The notes under the pieces: model-generated
Seen by the model: only the letters and a program-made list of their open reading frames with translations
The model's database searches: none
Told to the model about the DNA's origin: nothing
Made by a program: the position numbers and the translations under genes
Shown: piece by piece, positions 15,663 through 24,012 of the stretch
Layout: every line of letters begins with the position of its first letter
Position numbering within the stretch: the first letter of the stretch is position 1
Source of the DNA: Deltaproteobacteria bacterium
GTDB taxonomy: Bacteria > Myxococcota_A > UBA9042 > DTJE01
Length of the DNA: 64,000 nucleotides
Reading direction: 5' to 3'
NCBI GenBank assembly: GCA_029555025.1
Contig: JAKPTZ010000108.1
Location: 1-64,000, forward strand

Positions 15663-18488
15663 CTACTCGACGGCCTTGCAGCGCTCGACGCACTCGGCCG
15701 GGGTCACTTTGAACTCACAGGGTTCCGGATCCGGTGGGCACTGCGACACAAACCCGTTGCACGAATTGACGCAGTCATCGACAACGACGTTGCACACATA
15801 GGCGCAGTTGTCGTGACCCAGCAGGCAGCCCTTCAGGCAGTAGTCGGTGTCCCCGCCGCAGATGTCCCGGCAGTACTCCTGATCCTTGGCGTCGGAAGAT
15901 GTCGATCTGGTGCAACGGTTCAGGCAGAAATCGACGCCGCCGCGGTAAGTGATTTCCAGCTTGTCCGTATATCCAAGCGGGTATGTGAACTGGATGGCGT
16001 TCTCGGGACGCTCGCCGTTCTTCACGTCGAACGTCGGGCACATCGGAGAATTGCGAACCAGGCTGAAGTCGCCCTTAACCTCGCCGACCGTCTCCATCAG
16101 GATCGGGCAGTTGCCCTGTTCGTCCAGCGCGACCGCGCACGTCCCGTCACCGTTGTACTTTCGGATCTCGATGGACGCGGCCGAACGGCACACCTCGGCA
16201 CACCCGGGCCGACCCTCGAAAACCGCGTTGCATTCCTTCAGGCATTCCGCGACGCCGACGCCGCAAACCTGGGTGCAGTTGGCGGCCGAGTCGTCGAAGA
16301 TGTTCTCGCAGCGTCCCTGGCAGTCCCACTCGAGGGGACGCGGCAGGCAGATCTGGCCAAGCAGCGGAACGACGAATCCCGCAATCTGTTCAAGCAGTGG
16401 CGCGACGCCGCCCGCGGAACACACGTTTGCAAGCTGTCCGTAACGGCCGCTGCCGAAAAGATTGACCGCATCGATGTACCGCTGTCCGAGTTCGGCCACG
16501 CCGTAATCCGAAGAGCAGACGTAGTTGAACGAAGTCGTGATGGTATCGCGGCCCTTGGCGCAGCGACATTCAAAGAACCGACCCCTGACGTCGTCAACCT
16601 CGGCCGAAGCGGGCGATGCGCCCTCGCCTGGGGCCGCGTCTCCGACGATCGCGGCGAACAGGACCTGGGCCGGATCGGGCTTCAGTGAACGAAGCTTGTT
16701 GACCAGCGACGAAGTCGAATACAGCGGACACTTTTCACGGCTGAACGTGTTCTTTGAATCAAGGCACTTGGAATAATCGCACTCGCCCGAGGGCAGGCAG
16801 CCGTTCTCGTCACGCATGCAGGCGCAGGCGGTCGTGCTGTCCTGCTGACCGGCGTAGTTGAACCACCTGCCATCCCTGTCCGGGAATCCTTCGGGCGACG
16901 AACAGTCGTCCTCGTCGGAAATCACGATGATCAGCAGATACGCGTCGTCGCGCAGGAACTCACGGGCCTGGTCGGCATTTTCACCCTGCTTGTCCAGGGC
17001 CATCCACGCGGCAAGGAGACCCTGCTCCTGGGTTCCGCAATCGACCTGATCCATGTAAAGAGACGTCATGCACGTGAAAAGGTGCTCGAACACCGTTTCA
17101 ACCATGAGCTTCCGCATGGCCTTGGATTCCAGGCTGTTGTCTGTCGGCAGGTTGCGCCACTCAGGATCCCAATCCGGCGGCCACATCCACTTGCCCTGAA
17201 TCCATTCGACGGCACGCTTGTCGGCCTCGTCCTTGTCAAGAACCTTCGGTCCGTCCTTCCATGTCGGCTTGCCTTCATTGAAGGTCACCGTGCCCGGGCA
17301 GTACATCCACCTCGGTTCGCGCGCGCAGCCTATGTTCGCGCAGTTGCCGCCGGGGCAGACGCACTGGTAATTGGAAACGCCGAATTCCTGGATGCAGTTG
17401 TTCTGGCAGTTATAACCGTTGCTGCACGACATCAGGCAGATGAAACCGGCGTTGGCGATGCCGCCCTGTTCCGGATCAAGGCACATGTCGATGCATGCGT
17501 CCTGGGTAACCCCGGCGCCGCACATCTTCGAGCACAGTCCCGCCATCTTCGGGCCGAAATTGTGTTCGCAACGGGTTTCACACTTTTCCTCGCCCTGAAG
17601 GGCACCGGCCACGATATCGCACTTGGGCTCCCTCTGGAGGGCCTGGCAAACCGACTCGCAGGTCGCGCCGGCCTCGCCGCAGCTTTCATCGCACCTTGTG
17701 GTGTTCGAGGTGATGTCGAGACAGACCTTCTGGCAGTCGGCGTCGCGGCAGCGAACCTTGCAGTCGGTGAAGTCCTCGAAGGAAGGATCGCTCATGCAGG
17801 CGTCAAGACTGGGACCGTCGTTACCACATACGGAACCACCCTGCCTGCAACCCTTCGGCATGCCGAAATTGACGGCGCATTCCGTGTTGCTGTCCGGACC
17901 GGCACAACGATAGACACAGGACGAGCTGTACGATTCGAGCAGGTAACCATCGAAAGGATCGATGAAACCGCCGGGATTGCCATCGGGGGCGTCACAGACA
18001 TAAACGGGAACCGAACCGGAATTGGTCGCGTTCTTGCATTCCCAGTTATCGGGATCGGGAACGCCCTTCATGCCGGCACACGCATCGACCCCGGAATCGG
18101 ATTCGACGCACGGGAAACGACGGCTTTCGACACAGGACGATTCGATGGAAGTATTCGGGCGATAGAAAAAGTCGCCACGAATTCTTCCGGCAGCATCGCG
18201 CGGGCATACGTTGGTCGTCGTGACGGCGAGCCTCATGTCAATCGCGGTGTACTGCTGGAAAACGTTCAGGAATGCCTTGAAGCTGTCCGCAAGACTCTGC
18301 TGCTCCTGGCACATGGACGTCGAGTCGTCAACGACCCACAGGACGTCAAGCTTGGCCGGCTTTCCCTTGTCCCTAAGGACCTGGACCTGAACCGAATACG
18401 ACTCGTTCAGATCGGTCACCGGAATCTCGTTGCAGGCCGCAAAGACCAGCAATATCGCACAGGAGACGAAGGTTACGCGAAGTCTCAT
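15663..18488 (-). CDS. Von Willebrand factor A-domain lipoprotein, cysteine-rich
   Basis: The 941-residue protein begins with a type II signal peptide (lipobox FAAC, Cys19). A vWA-type metal site 'VLWVVDDSTSMCQEQ' (D-x-S-x-S) follows near residue 53, and 'IIVISDEDDCSS' near residue 560 fits a later strand of the same fold. Between and after them are very Cys-rich insertions ('CRDADCQKVC', 'CNGYNCQNNCIQEFG'-like, 'CLKGCLLGHDNCAYVC'). The vWA fold thus looks split by a ~400-residue Cys-rich insert. Such proteins usually bind other proteins at the surface; the ligand is unknown. The start follows GGGAG. It stands divergent from dprA. Confidence 0.78.
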   Translation of the reverse strand: MRLRVTFVSCAILLVFAACNEIPVTDLNESYSVQVQVLRDKGKPAKLDVLWVVDDSTSMCQEQQSLADSFKAFLNVFQQYTAIDMRLAVTTTNVCPRDAAGRIRGDFFYRPNTSIESSCVESRRFPCVESDSGVDACAGMKGVPDPDNWECKNATNSGSVPVYVCDAPDGNPGGFIDPFDGYLLESYSSSCVYRCAGPDSNTECAVNFGMPKGCRQGGSVCGNDGPSLDACMSDPSFEDFTDCKVRCRDADCQKVCLDITSNTTRCDESCGEAGATCESVCQALQREPKCDIVAGALQGEEKCETRCEHNFGPKMAGLCSKMCGAGVTQDACIDMCLDPEQGGIANAGFICLMSCSNGYNCQNNCIQEFGVSNYQCVCPGGNCANIGCAREPRWMYCPGTVTFNEGKPTWKDGPKVLDKDEADKRAVEWIQGKWMWPPDWDPEWRNLPTDNSLESKAMRKLMVETVFEHLFTCMTSLYMDQVDCGTQEQGLLAAWMALDKQGENADQAREFLRDDAYLLIIVISDEDDCSSPEGFPDRDGRWFNYAGQQDSTTACACMRDENGCLPSGECDYSKCLDSKNTFSREKCPLYSTSSLVNKLRSLKPDPAQVLFAAIVGDAAPGEGASPASAEVDDVRGRFFECRCAKGRDTITTSFNYVCSSDYGVAELGQRYIDAVNLFGSGRYGQLANVCSAGGVAPLLEQIAGFVVPLLGQICLPRPLEWDCQGRCENIFDDSAANCTQVCGVGVAECLKECNAVFEGRPGCAEVCRSAASIEIRKYNGDGTCAVALDEQGNCPILMETVGEVKGDFSLVRNSPMCPTFDVKNGERPENAIQFTYPLGYTDKLEITYRGGVDFCLNRCTRSTSSDAKDQEYCRDICGGDTDYCLKGCLLGHDNCAYVCNVVVDDCVNSCNGFVSQCPPDPEPCEFKVTPAECVERCKAVE

Positions 18489-18567
18489 CCCGACACTCCC
18501 GAAAATACTCAGGCCCGAAGTGTATCACAGCACATTAACCGCACGCAATCCTTGCAGTCCGATACGC

Positions 18568-18597
18568 TTGAAACGAACGGCGTCGCGATACGATATT
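18568..18597 (+). promoter_or_regulatory. Predicted promoter of dprA
   Basis: TTGAAA (18568-18573), an 18-base spacer and GATATT (18592-18597) lie 27 bases before the dprA start. The spacing is one base longer than ideal and the match is moderate. Confidence 0.35.
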
Positions 18598-18624
18598 CGA
18601 GTCTCCGGACATCAGGAGGACGAA

Positions 18625-19734
18625 ATGCAGCTTTCCCTTCAGTCGGAGCCCGATATCCGGGCCCCGGGAGACGCCGAATGCCTTCAGGCCAGGCTCCGGA
18701 TGATACGCGGCGCCACGACTGACAAGGCAGTGGCGGAAAAGCGCCTGCGCAGGGAAACGCAGGACATGATTTCAGGAGGCTGGCGTTACTGGATGTGCCG
18801 CGACACCAGGATGGCCCGAAGGCTTGGCCCGAAGGCGCCGGAGGTGCTTGTCGTCCAGGGGACCCCCGACCTGTCTGCGCCGCTTGTCGCGGTTGTCGGC
18901 CCCAGACGGCCGGACGGCTATGGGATGGAGATGGCGATGTTTTTTGCCGAATCGCTTGGAAGATGCGGGGTCACGGTCGTAAGCGGCGGAGCGGTGGGGA
19001 TCGACACCATCGCGCACAGATCGGCACTCAACGCGGGCGGCCGCACCATCTGCGTGCCGGGCGGCGGATTCAAACGTCCCTTCCCGATTTCGAACGTCGA
19101 ACTGTTCTCGCGCCTCGGTCGCGACGATGGATTCCGGGATTCCTGCATGATATCCGAATATTCGCCATCGGAAAGCGCATCCAGGCACCATTTCCCTGAA
19201 AGGAACCGGATTGTTGCGGCCCTTGCGGATGCCGTGCTGGTCATACAGGCGGGCTTCGGATCCGGGGCGATGATTACGGCCGACCTTGCGCTGGAAATGT
19301 GTATCCCGGTCTTCGCCGTTCCGGCCGACATCCACTACAGTTCGTCGGCCGCGACGAACGACCTGCTTGGACGTGGCGGACGGCCGATGTGCAGACCTGG
19401 CGACCTGGAGACGGTCGTCAACCTTGCCGGCAGCGGACTGTCGGGATTCAACCGGAAGCCGGTGCGCAGGACTTCGGGGCTTGGTTCGCCATGGATTTCC
19501 CGCGGCGCATCGGGCCGATCGACCAGGCACGCGGACGGTTCGGACGCCCGGGTGATACTCGAAGCGGTCAGGGCCATCCTTTCGGAAACCGGACGCGCGG
19601 TCGATCAGGACTCCATCTGCCGACAGACCGGACTCGACGTCGCCCGCGTCCAGGCCGGTCTGCTTGAGCTTGAACTGGGCGGCGGCGTTCAACGCCTTCC
19701 CGGGGCGCTGTTCATGCCCCGCCCGGGGGGTTGA
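18625..19734 (+). CDS. dprA: DNA processing protein DprA/Smf
   Basis: DprA loads RecA on incoming single-stranded DNA during natural transformation. The 369-residue protein has the Rossmann-like core: 'VAVVGPRRPDGYG', 'VVSGGAVGIDTIAHRSAL', 'GGRTICVPGGGF', 'MISEYSP', 'FPERNRIVAALADAVLVIQAGFGSGAMITADLALE' and 'VFAVPADI'. A C-terminal winged-helix (residues ~310-365) is present. Some usually fixed positions differ (Pro for Ser in VVGPR, Ala for Arg in SGGAVGID). The ATG at 18625 has a strong AGGAGG six bases before it; the longer frame from 18430 runs into the divergent gene. The last 23 bases overlap the convergent Nudix gene. Confidence 0.92.
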   Translation: MQLSLQSEPDIRAPGDAECLQARLRMIRGATTDKAVAEKRLRRETQDMISGGWRYWMCRDTRMARRLGPKAPEVLVVQGTPDLSAPLVAVVGPRRPDGYGMEMAMFFAESLGRCGVTVVSGGAVGIDTIAHRSALNAGGRTICVPGGGFKRPFPISNVELFSRLGRDDGFRDSCMISEYSPSESASRHHFPERNRIVAALADAVLVIQAGFGSGAMITADLALEMCIPVFAVPADIHYSSSAATNDLLGRGGRPMCRPGDLETVVNLAGSGLSGFNRKPVRRTSGLGSPWISRGASGRSTRHADGSDARVILEAVRAILSETGRAVDQDSICRQTGLDVARVQAGLLELELGGGVQRLPGALFMPRPGG

Positions 19735-20302
19735 AGCTTTCGCCTGGAAACCTGCGACGGGCCGTCAGCCAGGCTGCAACCATCAAGGCGTGGTCAATCC
19801 GTCCATCCTGAACCATCTGATCCACCTCGTTCACGTCGGCGACAAAGGTGTCCAGATCCTCGCTGTCATCGAAGTTCCGCGATCCCGACTCCATGCAGCC
19901 GGACGCAAGGAATACATGCAGGCTGTTGCGAATCAGCGCCGGGTTTGGCCGGAACGAGCCCAGGCGCACCAGCATGCCCGCCCTGAAACCTGATTCCTCT
20001 TCCAGTTCACGAACGACGGCCGCCGCAGGGTCTTCCCCGGTTTCAACCACGCCGCCCGGAAATTCCCACGTTACTTCCCCCGAAGCGGGCCGGAACTGCC
20101 GCACCAGGACGACCTGCCCCGAGGCGGTGACCGGAACCACGGTTGCCCAGTCACGGCTGACCTGCACGCAGAAACTGTGTTCCCGCCCGTCGCGCGGGTT
20201 CATCCTGGTTTCGCGCAGAACCTCGTAAACGCCGAACTTCGCAAGCGACCTCGTATCCTTCAGTTCCCAGGGATCCATCCTTTCCGAATTGACTGGCTTC
20301 AC
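19712..20302 (-). CDS. Nudix hydrolase (ADP-ribose pyrophosphatase-like)
   Basis: The 196-residue protein has a complete Nudix box, 'GGVVETGEDPAAAVVRELEEESG', fitting GX5EX7REUXEEXGU. It follows 'VVLVRQFRPASGEVTWEFPGG', which is typical of ADP-ribose pyrophosphatases (NudF/NUDT5 type). The likely reaction is hydrolysis of ADP-ribose or a related nucleoside diphosphate sugar. The start is placed at the GTG at 20302 because it overlaps the alr stop as GTGA and has GAGGT seven bases upstream; an ATG at 20278 is an alternative and the longer frame from 20350 lies within alr. It is coupled to alr and overlaps dprA tail to tail. Confidence 0.85.
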   Translation of the reverse strand: MKPVNSERMDPWELKDTRSLAKFGVYEVLRETRMNPRDGREHSFCVQVSRDWATVVPVTASGQVVLVRQFRPASGEVTWEFPGGVVETGEDPAAAVVRELEEESGFRAGMLVRLGSFRPNPALIRNSLHVFLASGCMESGSRNFDDSEDLDTFVADVNEVDQMVQDGRIDHALMVAAWLTARRRFPGESFNPPGGA

Positions 20303-21453
20303 TTCGACACCTCTACGGGAATCCTTGGAATGGTTTCCGAAATCCGGCACGTGACTTCATAGTTGATGGTGTTGCACCAGGAGGCAAAAGTCTCCGCCGA
20401 TATCGACTCCTGACCGGATTTGCCGATCAGGACGACTTCGCTGCCCGGATGCACGTCAGGGATGCCGGTTACGTCAAGCATGGCCATGTTCATGCAGATT
20501 CGTCCCCTGACCTGGGCCCGACGCCCCGAGACCAGAGCGTATGCGCCATTGCCAAGACCGCGGTCGTAGCCGTCATAGTATCCGACAGGTATCACCGCCA
20601 TCGTGATTGGCGAAGTCGCCCTGAACGTCCTTCCGTAACCGACGTACTCGTCCGCCGGCACCTCGCGAACCTGCACCACCGTCGTCTTCCAGGCAAGCGC
20701 GGGCTTCAGGTCAATCTGGTTCCTGCTGGAAAGCGCGGCCGTGACGAAAGTTTCGCTGGACGGCCACATGCCGTAGGCGGAAATCCCGGGCCTGACCATC
20801 TCAAAGTGGGCCTGGGGCCACAAAATCGTGGCCGCCGAATTGGAAACGCTCCGGACGAACCCCGGCCGCCCACCGACCCCAAGCCGATCAAGCATCGACT
20901 GAAAACGATCCAACTGGGCCCGCGCAAACTGATGATCCGTGGTGTCCTCGACATCGGCGAAGTGCATCGACGCCCCGGAAAGACGCACGCCCTGCAAAGA
21001 ATCAATAAACTCGACAAGTGCCGATGCTTCCTCAAGCCTCAATCCCTGACGATTCGTTCCGGTTTCCAGCTTCAGGTGGGCCCGGAAAACCTGACCGCGT
21101 CGGCGCGAAGCCGAATCGAGAGCCGAAACCAGTTCCCGGTCATAGACGATGGCGGAAACGTCGAGGTCGACCGCCTCTTCGGCCGAATCCGGCGTCATTC
21201 TTCCGATGACGTGGACAGGCACGTTTATACCGATCCGCCTGATCCGCGCCGCCTCCCAGAGGTCATTGACGCAAAGCACGTCGGCCCCCGCCCTTACGAA
21301 AACGGGCGCGACCAGTTCAAGCCCGTGACCGTAGGCATTTGCCTTCACGACCGGGGCCAGGGTCACCCTTGGACCGGTAACCGCCCGGAAACCAAGCATG
21401 TTGCGCGCAAGCGCCGTCGTCGATATCTCGCACCAGGAAAGCCTGTCAGCCAT
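20299..21453 (-). CDS. alr: Alanine racemase
   Basis: Alr is a PLP enzyme that makes D-alanine for peptidoglycan. The 384-residue product starts 'MADRLSWCEIS' and contains the PLP-lysine motif 'PVVKANAYGHG' near residue 37, 'HLKLETGTNRQG', 'SNSAATILWP', 'VRPGISAYGMWPS', 'YVGYGRTF' with the second catalytic Tyr region, 'VIPVGYYDGYDRG' and 'GRICMNMAMLDVT'. The frame is open upstream to 21684 but the ATG at 21453 has GGAGG and the family-typical start. An extended -10 (TGGTATATT) lies upstream at 21525-21517. A Nudix gene is translationally coupled behind it. Confidence 0.95.
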   Translation of the reverse strand: MADRLSWCEISTTALARNMLGFRAVTGPRVTLAPVVKANAYGHGLELVAPVFVRAGADVLCVNDLWEAARIRRIGINVPVHVIGRMTPDSAEEAVDLDVSAIVYDRELVSALDSASRRRGQVFRAHLKLETGTNRQGLRLEEASALVEFIDSLQGVRLSGASMHFADVEDTTDHQFARAQLDRFQSMLDRLGVGGRPGFVRSVSNSAATILWPQAHFEMVRPGISAYGMWPSSETFVTAALSSRNQIDLKPALAWKTTVVQVREVPADEYVGYGRTFRATSPITMAVIPVGYYDGYDRGLGNGAYALVSGRRAQVRGRICMNMAMLDVTGIPDVHPGSEVVLIGKSGQESISAETFASWCNTINYEVTCRISETIPRIPVEVSK

Positions 21454-21516
21454 GTGCAGCCTCCAGCCGGGATCCGCATCGGTGCCGCCGGCCACGCCGG
21501 CCGGCGCCACACGCGG

Positions 21517-21525
21517 AATATACCA
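21517..21525 (-). promoter_or_regulatory. Predicted extended -10 promoter of alr
   Basis: The minus strand reads TGGTATATT (21525-21517), an extended -10 element with five of six -10 bases. It lies about 65 bases before the alr start in the divergent gap shared with thyX. No good -35 box is seen. Confidence 0.35.
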
Positions 21526-21554
21526 CCTTTGAACAACTTTAGATTTGCGGCCGT

Positions 21555-21583
21555 TTGACCGGAAAAATCCGGCGTGCCATATT
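21555..21583 (+). promoter_or_regulatory. Predicted promoter of thyX
   Basis: TTGACC (21555-21560), a 17-base spacer and CATATT (21578-21583) lie about 70 bases before the thyX start. The -35 matches five of six positions, the -10 four. Confidence 0.4.
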
Positions 21584-21655
21584 ACTTTTTCCGGGTTCAT
21601 CCATATGCTGGCAGCCAGCTGGCGGCCATCCGGGGAAAGGGGGCTGGGGTACGTT

Positions 21656-23098
21656 ATGGCAAAAATTGTTCTTGCGGGATTCAATATTGATTACGAAGTC
21701 TTACAGGACATAAGGAACGGCGGCGGCGTCCCGGAATTCGTGACTCCGGAAACCATCTCGGCGGCATACGCCCGAATCTCGCGCGATCCCACCGATGTCG
21801 GCGAACTCCGACGTAAGTCAAGGAATGAAGTTCTGAAGGCCAGGCAGTCGAACGCCGCCATCGTCTTCGGCATGGGACATCACTCGGTTGCGGAGCATGC
21901 CGTCTTCAACTTCGACATCACGGACGTGTCCAGGCTGGCCATCGAGGCACTCGAGTCGCACCGGCTGGCGTCATACACGGAAAAGTCCCAGAGATACATC
22001 AAACTGGACGAGGATTTCGTCCTGCCCGCGGAAATCGAACAGGCCGGCGCCGCCGACCCCTTCCGCGAGTACATGGCGCGTTCCTTCTTCAGGTACAGGA
22101 AACTCGTGGATGCGCTGACGTCTTCCGGCATGGACGAGAAACTCGCCGGCGAGGATGCGAGGTACGTGCTCCCGCTGGCCGTCACCGGACAGCTCGGGAT
22201 GACCATCAACGCAAGATCACTCGAGCACCTGATAAAGAGGCTGGCGTCCCACCCGCTTTCCGAGGTCAGGGAGCTTTCGACCGCCTTCCTGGACGTCGCC
22301 GGACCTGTCGCGCCATCGCTGATCCGCTTCGTGGAACCGGGCCATTACGACCTGCACAGGTACGAGGCCGCAATCGAGGCCGCGCGCGCGCTTCCGACCA
22401 TCCCGGCGTCGGACGGCCCGATGGAGACCGGTCCGGAGTCGACCGTGCGGATGATCGCATGCGATCCGGAAGGCGACGTCTTCATCCTGGCCACCCTGGT
22501 GCAGGGTGTCATCAATCGTGGTCTTGGGCCGGCCATTGAATGGGTTCGCGGCCTTTCGACCGAAGAACGCATGAAGGTCTTCGAGTCAATCACCGCCGGC
22601 ATGTCAATCCACGATCCGATGCCGCGTGAGTTCGAGCACGCCGGAATGACTTTCGAGATCATCATGTCGGCGGCGGCCTTCGGACAGGCCAAGCGTCACC
22701 GGATGGCAAGCATCACCACGCAGCCGTACGACCCGTCGCTGGGAATCACGATTCCGAAGTCCGTCTATGCGGCCAGCCTGGCAAACTTCATGATCGAGGC
22801 GTTTGACGACGCGCACCGCATGGTGGATCTGCTGGGCGGCCCCAGCTCGGCCCTGGCCGGCTATGCCTGGCTGAACGCCAACAGGCGTCGTTGCGTCATG
22901 ACGCTGAACCTGCGCGAGTTTTACCACATGAGCAGGCTTCGCGAGGATGGCCACGCCCAGTGGGACATCCGCGACATCGCATCCAGGATGTCCCGCACGG
23001 TCAAGCGTGCATTCCCGGTGTGCGGCTCGCTTCTGGGCGGAAAGGACATGGTTCGCGACGCCATCCGCGAAAGAAACCGCAAGGCCGGCATCGACTGA
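21656..23098 (+). CDS. thyX: Two-domain flavin-dependent thymidylate synthase (ThyX)
   Basis: ThyX methylates dUMP to dTMP with methylene-tetrahydrofolate, FAD and NADPH. This 480-residue protein is about twice the usual length and appears to hold two ThyX folds. The first (~1-235) has 'FGMGHHSVAEHAVFNFDI' and 'SHRLASYTEKSQRY', which fits the RHRX7S motif except for Ser in the first place. The second (~270-480) repeats 'GMSIHDPMPREFEHAGMTFEI', 'KRHRMASITTQPYD' and 'NLREFYHMSRLREDGHAQWDIR'; it keeps RHR but has Pro where Ser is expected. So the canonical motif is split between the two halves. The start is the ATG at 21656; the longer frame lacks resemblance. lgt follows. Confidence 0.85.
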   Translation: MAKIVLAGFNIDYEVLQDIRNGGGVPEFVTPETISAAYARISRDPTDVGELRRKSRNEVLKARQSNAAIVFGMGHHSVAEHAVFNFDITDVSRLAIEALESHRLASYTEKSQRYIKLDEDFVLPAEIEQAGAADPFREYMARSFFRYRKLVDALTSSGMDEKLAGEDARYVLPLAVTGQLGMTINARSLEHLIKRLASHPLSEVRELSTAFLDVAGPVAPSLIRFVEPGHYDLHRYEAAIEAARALPTIPASDGPMETGPESTVRMIACDPEGDVFILATLVQGVINRGLGPAIEWVRGLSTEERMKVFESITAGMSIHDPMPREFEHAGMTFEIIMSAAAFGQAKRHRMASITTQPYDPSLGITIPKSVYAASLANFMIEAFDDAHRMVDLLGGPSSALAGYAWLNANRRRCVMTLNLREFYHMSRLREDGHAQWDIRDIASRMSRTVKRAFPVCGSLLGGKDMVRDAIRERNRKAGID

Positions 23099-23157
23099 AT
23101 GTCGGCCGCGCCGGGCCGTGACGGACGGACGGGAAACGCCCGTGAATGGAGTTTCCA

Positions 23158-24012
23158 ATGCATCCCTGGCTGATTGAAGATCCCTTCCGCGTCGGCACGT
23201 ACGGCATCATGGCTTTCATCGGCTTCATGGTGGCGTACGCGCTCTTCATCCAGGAATTGAAACGCAAGCGCGACTTCCTGAACGGGATGAAGCCCACCGT
23301 CATCGCCGACGTGACGCTGATGCTGGCGGTGTTCTTCGGAATCCTGGGTTCGAAGCTGGCGTTCATGCTTTTCGAGGCGCCGGAGTTCAGCGTCGAGATG
23401 CTGATGTGGAACGCGGGCCTTACCTGGTACGGCGGGTGGTTTCTCGGATGCGGCGCGGTGGTTCTGTGGTTCCGGATGCGCCGCCTGAACGTGGCGATGA
23501 TGGCCGACCTGCTCGCCCCGATGCTCGCGCAGGGATATGCGTTCGGCCGTGTCGGATGCCAGCTTGCGGGTGATGGCGACTTCGGCGTCCCCTGCGTGCC
23601 GGAAAACATCGATTCCGCCATCTGCATGACCTATCCGCAGGGACTGGTGCCTTCGCCCTGTTACGCCGGCGGCGTCGAATACCTGGTCTGCCCGACGGAC
23701 GCGATCGATCCGTTCTGGTTCCCGGTGCACCCGACGCCAATCTACGAGTCAATCACCGGATTCATGCTGTTCGGGCTGCTGTGGTTCCTTCGAAAAAGGA
23801 TTCACCTGAACGGGGTGCTTTTCGCCATCTACTGCCTGATTGCGGGCGTCCTGCGTTTCCTCGTCGAGTTCATCAGGATGCCGGAGATGCGTCCCGAACG
23901 ATTCCTGGGACTCCGTGACGCCCAGCTCATCGCAATCGCCCAGGTGCTTTTCGGTGCCATCATCATTGCGGTCGTCGCAACCAGGCACCGATCCGCGAAG
24001 GCCCGCCCCTGA
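23158..24012 (+). CDS. lgt: Prolipoprotein diacylglyceryl transferase
   Basis: Lgt transfers diacylglycerol to the lipobox cysteine of prelipoproteins, the first step of lipoprotein maturation in the inner membrane. The 284-residue protein has seven hydrophobic spans and the Lgt signature 'GYAFGRVGCQLAGDGDFG', the 'WYGGWF' segment and 'HPTPIYES'. A Cys-containing insert of ~35 residues follows the signature. The ATG at 23158 is chosen since GGAG lies eight bases before it; the ATG at 23146 is an alternative. It overlaps the convergent transglycosylase gene by 50 bases. Its presence fits the ten lipoproteins predicted nearby. Confidence 0.93.
   Translation: MHPWLIEDPFRVGTYGIMAFIGFMVAYALFIQELKRKRDFLNGMKPTVIADVTLMLAVFFGILGSKLAFMLFEAPEFSVEMLMWNAGLTWYGGWFLGCGAVVLWFRMRRLNVAMMADLLAPMLAQGYAFGRVGCQLAGDGDFGVPCVPENIDSAICMTYPQGLVPSPCYAGGVEYLVCPTDAIDPFWFPVHPTPIYESITGFMLFGLLWFLRKRIHLNGVLFAIYCLIAGVLRFLVEFIRMPEMRPERFLGLRDAQLIAIAQVLFGAIIIAVVATRHRSAKARP

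Noticed and set aside
17082-18722. Plus-strand open frame of 546 codons opposite the vWA lipoprotein
   Set aside because: Antisense to a well-supported gene; its end overlaps dprA in another frame and no family is recognised.
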